Shown: positions 44,956-54,254, counted from the stretch's first letter. The stretch is 64,000 bases of DNA from Saccharibacillus qingshengii (GCF_013185195.1 NZ_JAAZWC010000014.1:1-64000); one strand, 5' to 3'. Notes: generated by a model not told the origin, from the letters alone. Translations and numbers: made by a program.

Positions 44956-46056
44956 ATGGCATTGAAAGCCGGTATCGTAGGTTTGCCGAACGTCGGCAAA
45001 TCCACATTGTTCAACGCAATCACGCAGGCGGGCGCAGAGTCCGCCAACTATCCGTTCTGCACGATCGACCCGAACGTCGGGATCGTCGAAGTACCTGACG
45101 AGCGTCTCGACAAACTGACGGAGATGGTGACGCCCAAGAAAACGGTGCCGACGGCATTCGAATTCGTAGACATCGCGGGTCTCGTGCGCGGCGCGAGCAA
45201 AGGCGAAGGCCTGGGCAACAAATTTCTGGCCCATATCCGCGAAGTAGACGCAATCGTACACGTCGTTCGCTGCTTTGTGGATGAGAACATCACCCACGTG
45301 GACGGCAAGATCGATCCGATCAGCGATATCCAAACGATCAACCTGGAGCTGATTCTCGCCGATATCGAGAGTGTCGACAAAAGAATCGAGCGTTCCAAAA
45401 AGAACCTCAAAGGCGGCAACAAACAGTCCGCGCAGGAAGTCGAAGTGCTGGAAAAAGTCAAAGAAGCTTTGTACAACGACCAGCCTGCACGCAGCCTCGA
45501 TCTGACGGAAGACGAACTTCAGATCATCCGCGAACTGCATCTGCTGACGCTTAAGCCGGTTCTGTATGCGGCGAATGTGGCCGAAGACGAAATCGCCGAT
45601 GTGGCAAACAACGCCTATGTCCAGAAGGTACGCGAGTTTGCGGCGGCCGAGAATGCGGAAGTCGTGCCGATCAGCGCCAAAGTGGAAGAAGAGATTGCGG
45701 AACTCGAAGGCGAAGACAAACAGATGTTCCTCGAAGAACTGGGCATCGAAGAGTCGGGCCTCAATCTGCTGATCAAAGCGGCCTATAAGCTGCTGGGTCT
45801 GTATACGTACTTCACGGCAGGCGTTCAGGAAGTTCGCGCCTGGACGATCCGCAGAGGAACCAAAGCACCGGGCGCGGCGGGCGTGATCCACTCCGACTTC
45901 GAACGCGGCTTTATCCGCGCCGAAGTGGTGGGCTACGACGATCTGGTCAACGCGGGTTCCATGAACGGTGCCAAAGAACGCGGCCAGCTGCGCCTCGAAG
46001 GCAAAGAATATATCGTGCAGGACGGCGACGTTATGCACTTCCGTTTCAACGTTTAA
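44956..46056 (+). CDS. ychF: Ribosome-associated ATPase YchF (OLA1 family)
   Basis: A 366-residue Obg-related P-loop protein that prefers ATP over GTP. Seen: G1 GIVGLPNVGKST, switch II VDIAGLVRGASKGEGLGN, a coiled-coil insertion (about 130-200) and a C-terminal TGS domain (TYFTAGVQEVRAWTIRRGT). It is a near-universal protein linked to ribosomes and oxidative stress responses. AGAGGAG lies 12 bases before the ATG. Alone between two terminators. Confidence 0.96.
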   Translation: MALKAGIVGLPNVGKSTLFNAITQAGAESANYPFCTIDPNVGIVEVPDERLDKLTEMVTPKKTVPTAFEFVDIAGLVRGASKGEGLGNKFLAHIREVDAIVHVVRCFVDENITHVDGKIDPISDIQTINLELILADIESVDKRIERSKKNLKGGNKQSAQEVEVLEKVKEALYNDQPARSLDLTEDELQIIRELHLLTLKPVLYAANVAEDEIADVANNAYVQKVREFAAAENAEVVPISAKVEEEIAELEGEDKQMFLEELGIEESGLNLLIKAAYKLLGLYTYFTAGVQEVRAWTIRRGTKAPGAAGVIHSDFERGFIRAEVVGYDDLVNAGSMNGAKERGQLRLEGKEYIVQDGDVMHFRFNV

Positions 46057-46073
46057 TCGTTGGCAAACTAGTC

Positions 46074-46111
46074 AAAAAGCCGCTTTTCCCTCAAGGGGAA
46101 AGCGGCTTTTT
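46074..46111 (+). terminator. Terminator after ychF
   Basis: AAAAAGCCGCTTTTCCC pairs with GGGGAAAGCGGCTTTTT around TCAA. Confidence 0.92.
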
Positions 46112-46265
46112 GCTGGGGAAAAGGGCGGGTCATGCCGCGGAGAAACCGGAGCGGCGTCCGTAGTCATCCTGCAGTCCGGTGCTCCGGCTCCGACGAGAGC
46201 GGTGTTCACGCTGCTTGGACGAGGCGCCTGGACCTTCTTCGGCACCCGTCCGCCGGATCGCTTTT

Positions 46266-47426
46266 CTATTCGGCCGGCGGACGATGATAGCCTCGGTCGC
46301 CGTACGGCCGGAGCTGGTTCATCCATTTGGCTTCCAGCTCTCCAAGCTGGTCGCGTACGGAAATATAAGCGTTGTCCGACGGTTTCAGCACTTCCAGCAC
46401 TTCGAATTCGAACGCTTCTTCGCCGTACGTTTTCCAATCCTGCTGCAGCGCTTTATTTTTGAAACTGCCGTTATTCAATTCGAATCGTCGGCCTTCCATC
46501 GATTTGAGATTCGGCAGCGAAGCGATAAACGAGCGTCCGCTTTCTTTGTGGACAATCCGGTATACGCCGGATTCCTGCTTGATCTCTTTGTAGATTTCCT
46601 GAAGTTCTTTTCTGCGATTCATGGGAAGTTCCTCCTTCTGGGTAGGGGATAGATCGGATTCGGGCTTTCCGCCCCGGGTTGTCCAATAAGCGCTGCCGTC
46701 CGATTCGCGGTCCAGAAATCCGTATTCGATCAGGAAGCGGCGCAAAATGGCATAATCGGCATAAACCGGTTCGAGTGCCGCATTGATTTCTTTTTCCGTA
46801 TACAGGCGCTTGTCGTCAAGCCTCGCAGCCGTATGCCGAAGCACGGCCAAACGCTGCTTCTCCTTCAGATCGAAAGTGCGCAGCGGTTTGTCCGGACCGT
46901 CCGGAAAAGCACTGCCGAGAATCTGCCGCTCTTCCTCTTCCGTCAGATTGTAACGGTCGTCTCTTGTTCCCGCCTGGGGATGCGGCTCGATAAAGGCCGG
47001 CTCGCTGTCGCCCTGCTGCTTGAGCAGTTCCATCAGCGCGAGGAAGAGGCGCGCCTGCCGCTCTTTCTCTTTCAGCGCGAACCGGTGGTTGCGGATCGTC
47101 GAAGCGCTTCCGATTCCAAGCTCCTTCTTGATCTCGTCGTCGCTGCGTCCGCTGTAGAACAGCCGGAGCAGGGCGTTCTGATGATCGGTCAGGCCCGTCG
47201 CTTTCTTGCCTTGTCCGATGAGCGCTTCAAAAGCCGAGCCGTGCTGCGACGCGATATGCCGCCGCATAAACTTCTCCGCTTCGTAGAAGGAGCCGTTTTC
47301 CGCATAGATGACTCCCTGTTCCGCCGAATGTCCGCAGAACAGACAGACGAACAATTCTCCGCTCCGGGCATAACCTTTTTTTAGGTCTTCGATCGGAGCA
47401 TTCCACAGCGTATCCGTCATATTCAT
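46266..47426 (-). CDS. Zinc-finger / LuxR-type HTH / DUF2087 / GIY-YIG fusion protein
   Basis: A 386-residue multi-domain protein. It has a C2H2-like finger (C28-x2-C31 ... H57-x4-H62), a LuxR/GerE-type HTH (about 79-120; LTDHQNALLRLFYSGRSDDE), a DUF2087-type winged-helix segment (about 180-255), and a C-terminal GIY-YIG-like domain (about 285-350) with GVY at 287-289, a YIG position reading FIA, conserved Arg near 313 and Glu near 345. The altered YIG motif raises doubt about nuclease activity; the domain may be structural or regulatory. Relatives are annotated as DUF2087/GIY-YIG regulators. AGAGAGGA precedes the ATG, and three copies of a GTTTG-type motif lie just upstream. Confidence 0.78.
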   Translation of the reverse strand: MNMTDTLWNAPIEDLKKGYARSGELFVCLFCGHSAEQGVIYAENGSFYEAEKFMRRHIASQHGSAFEALIGQGKKATGLTDHQNALLRLFYSGRSDDEIKKELGIGSASTIRNHRFALKEKERQARLFLALMELLKQQGDSEPAFIEPHPQAGTRDDRYNLTEEEERQILGSAFPDGPDKPLRTFDLKEKQRLAVLRHTAARLDDKRLYTEKEINAALEPVYADYAILRRFLIEYGFLDRESDGSAYWTTRGGKPESDLSPTQKEELPMNRRKELQEIYKEIKQESGVYRIVHKESGRSFIASLPNLKSMEGRRFELNNGSFKNKALQQDWKTYGEEAFEFEVLEVLKPSDNAYISVRDQLGELEAKWMNQLRPYGDRGYHRPPAE

Positions 47427-47445
47427 AGAGACAATTCCTCTCTTT

Positions 47446-47517
47446 GTTTGGTCTAGGCTAGATATAAATGCAGTTTGTCTATATAAATATAAACATTACC
47501 TCATATCGTTTGTCAAT
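47446..47517 (-). promoter_or_regulatory. Promoter with three GTTTG(G)TCTA-type repeats
   Basis: GTTTGGTCTA (47446-47455), GTTTGTCTAT (47473-47482) and GTTTGTCAAT (47508-47517) are three near-copies in the same orientation. On the minus strand the last contains TTGACA, 17 bases before TTTATA, a reasonable promoter for the HTH/GIY-YIG gene. Repeats on, between and after the promoter elements suggest self-regulation. Confidence 0.55.
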
Positions 47518-47550
47518 TGATAGACGAACTCCGTTTTTGTTTGCTCGACA

Positions 47551-47588
47551 AAAAGCCGCTTTCGTTTCAAACGACGAAAGCGGCTTTG
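47551..47588 (-). terminator. Terminator of the cheY-cheX / cheX operon
   Basis: AAAGCCGCTTTCG pairs with CGAAAGCGGCTTT; the T run is on the minus strand. Confidence 0.85.
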
Positions 47589-47607
47589 GTACGGCAAGGA
47601 AGCTGGT

Positions 47608-48069
47608 TTATTTTTCGAACGAGATCAGCACTTCGACCGGAATATCGTTGGCCAGCACTTCCAGGCTCAATACTTGTTTGGAACTCATTTTGACCGAGAT
47701 ATTTTCGCCGGAGAGCAGGGTTGGAGTGGAAATATCGATGGCGATACCGTTGTTGGCAAAACCGGTTGCGGCCGTAGCAGTCAGCATATTGGACAGCTCG
47801 GATAACGCGCTTCGGGCCATCTCGTCTAATTGTTCGACCGCCATTCCCATCATCATGGTGGAGGCGATTTTCTTGGCGCTTTCCGTATCGATCCGGTACA
47901 CGACATTTCCTTTGAGCGTTCCTACGATCCCGACGAGGATAATCACGCCGGAACAGGTGAGCTCCTGTCCTTTGACACTGAGGCCGCCTTTGCGGACGTC
48001 GGTAAACCCGAGCTGCGGCATCACATTCATAAACGAATCGATAAAGGGATTAACGTGCGCTACATCCAT
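47608..48069 (-). CDS. cheX: CheX-type CheY-P phosphatase
   Basis: A 153-residue CheC/CheX/FliY-family protein. The single catalytic motif E91-x-x-N94 lies in ARSALSELSNMLTATA, as in CheX, which removes phosphate from CheY-type receivers and resets the signal. Its ATG lies 10 bases inside the upstream response-regulator gene, so the two are translationally coupled and probably act on each other. A terminator follows. No flagellar or other che genes are in this window. Confidence 0.88.
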   Translation of the reverse strand: MDVAHVNPFIDSFMNVMPQLGFTDVRKGGLSVKGQELTCSGVIILVGIVGTLKGNVVYRIDTESAKKIASTMMMGMAVEQLDEMARSALSELSNMLTATAATGFANNGIAIDISTPTLLSGENISVKMSSKQVLSLEVLANDIPVEVLISFEK

Positions 48070-48923
48070 TTGTCCTCACCTCTTCTAAAGCCGATATTCA
48101 GCAGCATTTCTCCATAGTTGGTATCCGCGGTCGCGCTCATGGTCTTGAACGTCGCCTGGGAGATCAGCATGTGTTCGCCATGCATCACCGATGGAGGGGC
48201 AAGCCGCAAACCAAACGCTTTATTTTTCTTGTTCAGGATCGAGCAGGCATTGCCCGCCACGATATTCGTATATTCGGCAAGAGCGGCAGTAATCTCGTTG
48301 GTGCTGGCCGGTTCTTTCTTCATCATGGCCGCGACCAACGCACGGGCCGTGTCTTTACTCAGGTCGATCATCAGTCTGCCCGAGAATTTGCCGATGATTC
48401 CTACGATTACGGCAATTCCCCGCGATTCGAAATCTTCGTCCAGTTCCTGTTCGCCGGTGTAGGTGAGAAGGGTCTTGGTCATGCGGTTCAGTCCGTCTTT
48501 GAACGTTTCCTTGAACACTTCGAAGTAAGCTTCTTCCAGTTCCTGGAACATTTCATTGAAAGCCATGACCCGCTGGATCTCGCCAAGCAGTTCATCGGCG
48601 TCTACAGGTTTCTGAATGTAGCCGGATACATGATTTTCTTTGGCTTCCTTGAGGATTTCGTCGTCCATCATGGAACTGATCACGATCACTTTGATATTCG
48701 GATTGATGGCGTGAACGGCGCGCGTACACTCCAATCCGTCTGTTCCGGGTAGGGTCATGTCCATCGTAACCAGCGCGGGCTGCGTGGCTTCGATTACCTC
48801 TTTGACTTCTTCCAAGGTTCCGGCGTCCCCTACGACTTCGAATCCATTTTCTTCAAGGATGTTGCGAATGACGGCTATCGAAAAGGGTGAATCATCCACG
48901 ATTACGACTCTTACAGCTGACAT
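48060..48923 (-). CDS. CheY receiver - CheX phosphatase fusion protein
   Basis: A 287-residue fusion. Residues 1-120 are a receiver domain with acidic pocket D10/D11, phospho-acceptor D55 (ALVTMD), Ser83/Ser84 and Lys105 (GYIQKPVD). Residues about 125-287 are a CheX-like domain with its own E217-x-x-N220 motif (ALAEYTNIVAG). The protein may thus dephosphorylate itself or a separate CheY. AAGGAAGGG precedes the ATG at 48923. It overlaps cheX by 10 bases. The gene pair could shorten a chemotaxis or type-IV-pilus signal. Confidence 0.87.
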   Translation of the reverse strand: MSAVRVVIVDDSPFSIAVIRNILEENGFEVVGDAGTLEEVKEVIEATQPALVTMDMTLPGTDGLECTRAVHAINPNIKVIVISSMMDDEILKEAKENHVSGYIQKPVDADELLGEIQRVMAFNEMFQELEEAYFEVFKETFKDGLNRMTKTLLTYTGEQELDEDFESRGIAVIVGIIGKFSGRLMIDLSKDTARALVAAMMKKEPASTNEITAALAEYTNIVAGNACSILNKKNKAFGLRLAPPSVMHGEHMLISQATFKTMSATADTNYGEMLLNIGFRRGEDKWM

Positions 48924-49311
48924 ATGACCCTTCCTTTCTCCCTGTGGTACATTTCGCCTGAGTAAAGTGAGTGTACGCCGTTCGTCCAGTGTCCAACAGC
49001 CATAAGAAACGGAGCTAGGCCAGGTCCAGCGTATGTAGTATAATATCGACAGATGCAGGATAGAATGTAAGTAGAAAATGAAGAGATTTAGAGGAAGTTT
49101 CGATAGGCAAGCTTGGAGGCCTGTGTTATAATAAAGAGTCGTTGCACACCGATGCAAACGGCTCTTTTTCTACCTTTTTCTTCTTAGCAGGTCCGAAAGA
49201 CGAAGACAGGGTGATGAAGTTCACGAGCGTGTACGTATAAGCGGGAATAAAACAGAACCACAATAGACTTAAATCCGGAATTTCCAATCTAATACAAAGA
49301 GGTGATCCACC
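48924..49311. other. Divergent region with leader hairpin before prfA
   Basis: No gene seen. An extended -10, TGT-TATAAT (49124-49132), points right. Directly after it an imperfect hairpin (49133-49171, AAAGAGTCGTTGCA with TGCAAACGGCTCTTT) is followed by a T run, so it looks like a terminator placed about 140 bases before prfA. The left side must hold the minus-strand promoter of the response-regulator operon. Confidence 0.5.
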
Positions 49312-50382
49312 TTGTTGGATAAATTGCAGGCATTGGTTGACCGTTACGATAAATTGAGCGAACTGCTGTGCGACCCGGACGTGGCCAGCGACTCCAAAAA
49401 GCTGCGCGACTACTCCAAAGAGCAGTCCGATCTTCAGCCGTCTTACGAAGCCTACTCGGAATACAAACTGGTTGTCGAAGGTCTCGAGTCCGCCAAAGAA
49501 ATGCAGGGCGAGAAGCTGGACGACGAGATGCGCGAAATGGTCAAAATGGAAATCGACGAATTGTCGACGCGCAAAAAAGAGCTGGAAGAAAAAATCCGCG
49601 TACTGCTGCTGCCGAAAGATCCGAACGACGAGAAGAATGTCATCGTCGAGATCCGCGGCGCGGCCGGCGGCGACGAAGCGGCGCTGTTCGCGGCCGATCT
49701 GTACCGCATGTACAGCCGCTACGCGGACGCGCAGGGCTGGAAAGTCGAGCTGATGGACGTGAACGAAAGCGATCTGGGCGGCTTCAAGGAAGTCATCTTC
49801 ATGATCAACGGACGCGGCGCCTACAGCAAAATGAAGTACGAGAGCGGCGCACACCGCGTACAGCGGATCCCGGCCACCGAATCGGGCGGACGGATCCATA
49901 CGTCGACCTCGACGGTAGCCGTGCTGCCGGAAGTCGAAGAAGTGGATATTATCATCAGCGACAAAGACATCCGCGTCGATACGTTCTGTTCCAGCGGAGC
50001 GGGCGGACAGTCCGTCAATACGACGAAATCCGCCGTGCGCGTGACACATATTCCGACGGGCATCATGGCGACCTGCCAGGACGGCAAATCGCAGAACTCG
50101 AACAAAGAAAAAGCGCTTCAGGTGCTTCGTTCCCGGATTTATGACGTGATGCGCCAGGAAGAAGAAGCCAAATATGCCGGCGAACGCAAAAGCAAAGTGG
50201 GCACGGGCGACCGCAGCGAACGGATCCGGACCTACAACTTCCCGCAAAGCCGCGTTACCGACCACCGCATCGGCCTGACCATGCACAAACTGGACCAGAT
50301 CATGAACGGTGATATCCAGGAGATCGTATCCGCGCTGACGATCGCCGAACAGACCGACCTGATCGACGAAAAGGGAGTTTGA
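49312..50382 (+). CDS. prfA: Peptide chain release factor 1
   Basis: A 356-residue class I release factor reading UAA and UAG. The GGQ motif that triggers peptide release is at 231-233 (SGAGGQSVN), preceded by the stop-codon recognition domain with its usual PAT/PVT-type tripeptide position in the [11 protein letters not shown] stretch. GAGGTGATC precedes tandem TTG codons (49312, 49315); either may start. It begins the prfA-prmC unit that is conserved in Firmicutes; PrmC methylates the GGQ glutamine. Confidence 0.96.
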   Translation: MLDKLQALVDRYDKLSELLCDPDVASDSKKLRDYSKEQSDLQPSYEAYSEYKLVVEGLESAKEMQGEKLDDEMREMVKMEIDELSTRKKELEEKIRVLLLPKDPNDEKNVIVEIRGAAGGDEAALFAADLYRMYSRYADAQGWKVELMDVNESDLGGFKEVIFMINGRGAYSKMKYESGAHRVQRIPATESGGRIHTSTSTVAVLPEVEEVDIIISDKDIRVDTFCSSGAGGQSVNTTKSAVRVTHIPTGIMATCQDGKSQNSNKEKALQVLRSRIYDVMRQEEEAKYAGERKSKVGTGDRSERIRTYNFPQSRVTDHRIGLTMHKLDQIMNGDIQEIVSALTIAEQTDLIDEKGV

Positions 50383-50387
50383 ATCTG

Positions 50388-51284
50388 TTGAACAGAGTAC
50401 GTTCGGGCCGGGGCGGCTTTCATTTGCGCGAAGGCTTGACGCTCCGGGAAGCCTTTGCGGAGGCTTCTTCTTTTTTGCGGGAACGGGGCGTGGAAGAAGC
50501 CGACGAGAATACGCGGCTGCTGCTTAAGGAAATCCTGGGCATGTCGGGCGCACAGTACGTGATGGCGCTGCGCGAGCCTTTCCCGTACGAGTTCAGGGAG
50601 CGCTGCGAGAACGCGATCACCCGCAAAGGCGACGGCGAGCCGGCGCAGTACATTTTGGGGGATCAGGAGTTTTACGGGTTTACGTTCGAGGTCACCCCGG
50701 AAGTGCTTATTCCGCGGCCGGAAACGGAGCTGCTTGTCGAAGCGGTGCTGACCCGGGCGAAGACGCTGTGGCCGGAAGGATCGCCTTCCGTGCTTGATGT
50801 CGGAACCGGCAGCGGTGCGATTGCCGTCAGCTTGAAGCTGCTGCGGCCGGAACTCCTGGTTACCGCGAGCGATATCTCGGAAGGGGCGCTTGGAGTGGCG
50901 CAGCGCAATGCCCAGCGGCTCGGCGCGGACGTCGAATTCCGCGAAGGCAGTCTGCTTGAACCGTTCGCAGGCCGAAGTTTCGATATGCTGGTATCGAATC
51001 CGCCGTATATCCCGGCGGCCGATATCGAGGAACTTCAGCCGGAAGTGCGCGACTTCGAACCGCGCGGCGCGCTGGACGGCGGACCGGACGGACTGTGGCC
51101 GTACCGCGAAATGATGAAGCAGCTCGATCTGCTGCAGCGCGATCCGAAGCTGATCGCGTTCGAGCTTGGCATGGGCCAGGCTGAAGCGGTGGAGAGTATG
51201 CTGCGCGCGCGCGGCAGCTGGACTTCCGTCGAGACCGTGTTCGATCTGGCCGGGATCGGCCGGCATGTGATCGGAATCGTCTGA
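50388..51284 (+). CDS. prmC: Release-factor glutamine methyltransferase
   Basis: A 298-residue SAM-dependent methyltransferase that methylates the GGQ glutamine of release factors. The SAM motif VLDVGTGSGAIAVSLKLL and the active-site NPPY (from residue 204, SNPPYIPAAD) are present, with the N-terminal helical domain. The TTG at 50388 has AAAGGGAG ten bases upstream; a TTG at 50379, overlapping the prfA stop, leaves no spacing. Confidence 0.95.
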   Translation: MNRVRSGRGGFHLREGLTLREAFAEASSFLRERGVEEADENTRLLLKEILGMSGAQYVMALREPFPYEFRERCENAITRKGDGEPAQYILGDQEFYGFTFEVTPEVLIPRPETELLVEAVLTRAKTLWPEGSPSVLDVGTGSGAIAVSLKLLRPELLVTASDISEGALGVAQRNAQRLGADVEFREGSLLEPFAGRSFDMLVSNPPYIPAADIEELQPEVRDFEPRGALDGGPDGLWPYREMMKQLDLLQRDPKLIAFELGMGQAEAVESMLRARGSWTSVETVFDLAGIGRHVIGIV

Positions 51285-51650
51285 CGGAGGCTCGGACCCG
51301 GGGAAATGCCGGGCAGCCGCAGGTTAACATCGGTCGATCAAGGAGGCGAGGAACGGAAGCGGGAAGCCGCCGATGCTTCTCGCCTTCTTGACGCGTTCGC
51401 AGGGATGGATGCGCCGCTTGTCGTCGACATGACAAGGGGCTTATTATGCCCTACAATATATACACGAAGCCCGCTGCCGGAACCGCCGTTCTCCGGCCAT
51501 GTCCGGCAGGGGGAGCAGGGCCCGTTCGACGGGCAACCCGGAGAAAGCCGGCGGAGCTGCGCCGCAGCCCGCGGGGCGGCACGTGTGCAAGCATACGCGG
51601 CAAGAGGGAATAACCGGCCTTGAACAGGCTTCTCGGAGGAAACGTACAGC
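51285..51650 (+). other. Gap between prmC and the ftsW-like pair, with promoter
   Basis: No supportable gene. ATGACA (51429-51434), 17 bases, TACAAT (51452-51457) is a good sigma-A promoter for the two genes that follow. In B. subtilis this interval holds spoIIR and others; I find no trace of SpoIIR in any frame. An open frame over 51306-51623 has no ribosome site and spans the promoter. Confidence 0.55.
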
Positions 51651-52892
51651 ATGCTGACGAAATGGAAACACACCGACTGGACCCTGATTACGATTCTTCT
51701 GATGATGATGGGCATCTGTATTCCCGTTGTGCACAGCGCGGTCGCCAACAGCGACAAGTTCAGGGGTCTGGATACGCAGATGATCTTTTACTACATTCTC
51801 GGGTTTGGCGTGGTCTTCTTGATGACGCTGGTCGATTACCGGCTCTACACCAAGTATTTCTGGGTCGTGTACGGCGGAGGCCTGCTGCTGCTTCTGCTGA
51901 CACTGACCCCGCTCGGACAGACGCAAAACGGCGCACAAGGCTGGCTGAAGCTCGGTCCGATCGGCATGCAGCCGGCAGAGCTGTTCAAGCTGGCGCTCGT
52001 GATCACGATCGCTTCGCTGCTGGCGCGCAAAAACAAAAACAAACTGGGGTTTTTCGCGGATGTCATCCCGATCGGGATCGTCGCTTTTGTGCCGTTTGCC
52101 CTCGTGATGATGCAGAACGACTTGGGGAATGCGCTCAGTTATGTGCTGATTCTGCTGGGTCTGCTCTGGATCGGCAACCTGAAGTTTCTGCATGCGTTCC
52201 TTATTCTCGTACTGGGCGCGGGACTGCTGTTCGGCGGAATCAAAGCTTATGTGACTTACCATGACCAGGTGTCGGACTTTATGAAGAATACGCTGGATCG
52301 GGGCCACTGGCTGGACCGGATCGATCCGTGGCTGATGCCGGAAGAAGCAAGCCGCGACGCTTCGTGGCAGACCAAGAACGGCAAGTACGCGATCGCGGGC
52401 GGCGGGATGATCGGCCAGGGCTTCAAACAGGGAGAAATGGTGCAGAATCCGACCGGTTCGCTGATTCCGTATACGTATTCGGATTCGATCATTGTCGTGA
52501 TCGGCGAGGAGTTCGGATTCGTCGGCATCTCGCTGCTGCTCGTGCTGTATTTTATCATGATCCACCGGATGATCGTGATTGCGCTGGAATGCAGGGACAG
52601 GGCAGGCTCTTATATCATTGTAGGCATCGTGGCGATGTTCATGTATCAGATCTTCGAGAATATCGGTATGTTTATCGGTTTGATGCCGCTGACCGGGATC
52701 ACGCTGCCCTTTATCAGCTACGGCGGCACGTCGCTGCTGATCAATATGGCGAGTATCGGCGTCGTAATGAGCATCCGGGCCTGTACCAAAGAAGATGTCG
52801 TCAAAGAGGAATTTGCCGATGTCAAAGGCGCGAGCAATGACGGAGGGATCGGAGCGGCTTTGTCGCGCATGGGCCGTTCAGGCAAAGCGTAA
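51651..52892 (+). CDS. FtsW/RodA/SpoVE family SEDS protein, copy 1
   Basis: A 413-residue polytopic SEDS protein. GAQGWLKLGPIGMQPAELFKLAL is the family hallmark segment, QNDLGNALSYVLIL contains the conserved catalytic Asp region, and ITLPFISYGGTSLLINMASIG closes the protein. SEDS proteins polymerise peptidoglycan glycan strands together with a class B PBP. No PBP gene is adjacent. CGGAGGAAA lies upstream of the ATG. It heads a two-gene set with a closely similar copy. Confidence 0.9.
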   Translation: MLTKWKHTDWTLITILLMMMGICIPVVHSAVANSDKFRGLDTQMIFYYILGFGVVFLMTLVDYRLYTKYFWVVYGGGLLLLLLTLTPLGQTQNGAQGWLKLGPIGMQPAELFKLALVITIASLLARKNKNKLGFFADVIPIGIVAFVPFALVMMQNDLGNALSYVLILLGLLWIGNLKFLHAFLILVLGAGLLFGGIKAYVTYHDQVSDFMKNTLDRGHWLDRIDPWLMPEEASRDASWQTKNGKYAIAGGGMIGQGFKQGEMVQNPTGSLIPYTYSDSIIVVIGEEFGFVGISLLLVLYFIMIHRMIVIALECRDRAGSYIIVGIVAMFMYQIFENIGMFIGLMPLTGITLPFISYGGTSLLINMASIGVVMSIRACTKEDVVKEEFADVKGASNDGGIGAALSRMGRSGKA

Positions 52893-52997
52893 CGCCAAAG
52901 CGCGGGGAACATCTCCGATGATGGGCGGGACGCTGATCGATTTGGAAATCTACCGATACGCGGCGGCACTGCGCGTATTACCGGGGAGGCTGCGGCG

Positions 52998-54254
52998 ATG
53001 CTGGGCAAGATCAAAAATATCGACTGGACGATTATCACCATTTTGCTGATGTTCGCGGGAATTTCGATTGCGGTCATACACAGCGCAGTGATCGATTCGT
53101 CGGATACGAAAATTGTGAATTCGGCCATGAAAATGATTCCTTACTACGTGCTCGGATTTATTCTGGTCGTAGGGATGACTTTTTTCAATTACCGGCTGCT
53201 GGTCAAATACGCTTTGTATTTGTATATCGTCGGAATCGGGATGCTGATGCTGGTCTGGTCGCCGCTTGGCGTCGTGATCAACGGAGCAAGAGGCTGGATC
53301 AATGTCGGGGTAAGCGTACAGCCCGCCGAGGTGTTCAAGCTGATCCTTATTATCGGCATCGGCGCGTTCCTGGTCCGCAAACAGCGCGATAAACTGCGGT
53401 TTTGGAAAGACGTTGTGCCTGTCGGTCTCGTGGTGCTGCTGCCGTTCCTGATCGTTATCGCGCAGAACGACCTGGGCAACGCGCTTTGCTACGCGATTAT
53501 CGTAGCTGCGCTGCTGTGGATCGGGAATATAAAATACACGCATGCGCTGATCTTTATTGTGCTGGCCGGCGGACTGCTCTACGGAGGAGTGACCGCGTAT
53601 CGGACCTTCCATGCGGATATCGTGAACTTCATGAAGGATAATATGCCGGAACAAAACCACTATTTGACCCGGTTGGATCCGATCCTGCTGCCGGGCGCGG
53701 CCAAAGACGATTATCATGCCAAAAATGCGCTCGAAGCGATCGCCAGCGGAGGCATGTTGGGCAAAGGGTATATGAACGGCGAATTGTCGCAAAAAGTGCC
53801 GTATACCTACGCCGATTCCATCATTACCGTCGTGGGCGAGGAATTCGGATTTATCGGGATGGCTTTTCTGCTGCTGCTGTATTTCATTCTCATCCACCGG
53901 ATGATCGTGATCGCGCTGGAGTGCCGGGACCGTGCGGGACCTTTTATCATCGTCGGGATCGTCGCCATGTTCCTGTACCAGATTTTCGAGAACGTGGGGA
54001 TGAATATCGGCTTGATGCCGATCACGGGGATTACCCTGCCGTTTATTAGCTACGGAGGAACCTCCCTACTGATCAATATGGCTTGTATGGGTATCGTCAT
54101 GAGTATCCATGTCCACAATCAGGAAACGATCCGGTTGGACAATACGCTGCGAACCGACCATCTGGACGAAGCCGACAAAAAAAGCGGCCGCCGATTCAAG
54201 CTTCCATCCCTCGGGTTCGGACGTACGGGTGCCGCCCGCGGCGAAAAAGAATAA
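52998..54254 (+). CDS. FtsW/RodA/SpoVE family SEDS protein, copy 2
   Basis: A 418-residue SEDS protein clearly duplicated from its neighbour: both share DWT-(L/I)-ITILLM at the start, VGEEFGF-(V/I)-G, IHRMIVIALECRDRAG and LPFISYGGTSLLINMA. The hallmark segment is GARGWINVGVSVQPAEVFKLIL. It has a longer basic C-terminal tail. GGGGAGG-like bases precede the ATG. The about 100-base spacer has no terminator, so both are in one transcript. Different loops (about 225-265) may select different PBPs or stages such as elongation and sporulation. Confidence 0.9.
   Translation: MLGKIKNIDWTIITILLMFAGISIAVIHSAVIDSSDTKIVNSAMKMIPYYVLGFILVVGMTFFNYRLLVKYALYLYIVGIGMLMLVWSPLGVVINGARGWINVGVSVQPAEVFKLILIIGIGAFLVRKQRDKLRFWKDVVPVGLVVLLPFLIVIAQNDLGNALCYAIIVAALLWIGNIKYTHALIFIVLAGGLLYGGVTAYRTFHADIVNFMKDNMPEQNHYLTRLDPILLPGAAKDDYHAKNALEAIASGGMLGKGYMNGELSQKVPYTYADSIITVVGEEFGFIGMAFLLLLYFILIHRMIVIALECRDRAGPFIIVGIVAMFLYQIFENVGMNIGLMPITGITLPFISYGGTSLLINMACMGIVMSIHVHNQETIRLDNTLRTDHLDEADKKSGRRFKLPSLGFGRTGAARGEKE

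Noticed and set aside
51306-51623. A 105-codon frame between prmC and the first SEDS gene, considered as a spoIIR remnant
   Set aside because: No SpoIIR-like motif, no ribosome site, and the -35/-10 of the next operon lie inside it.
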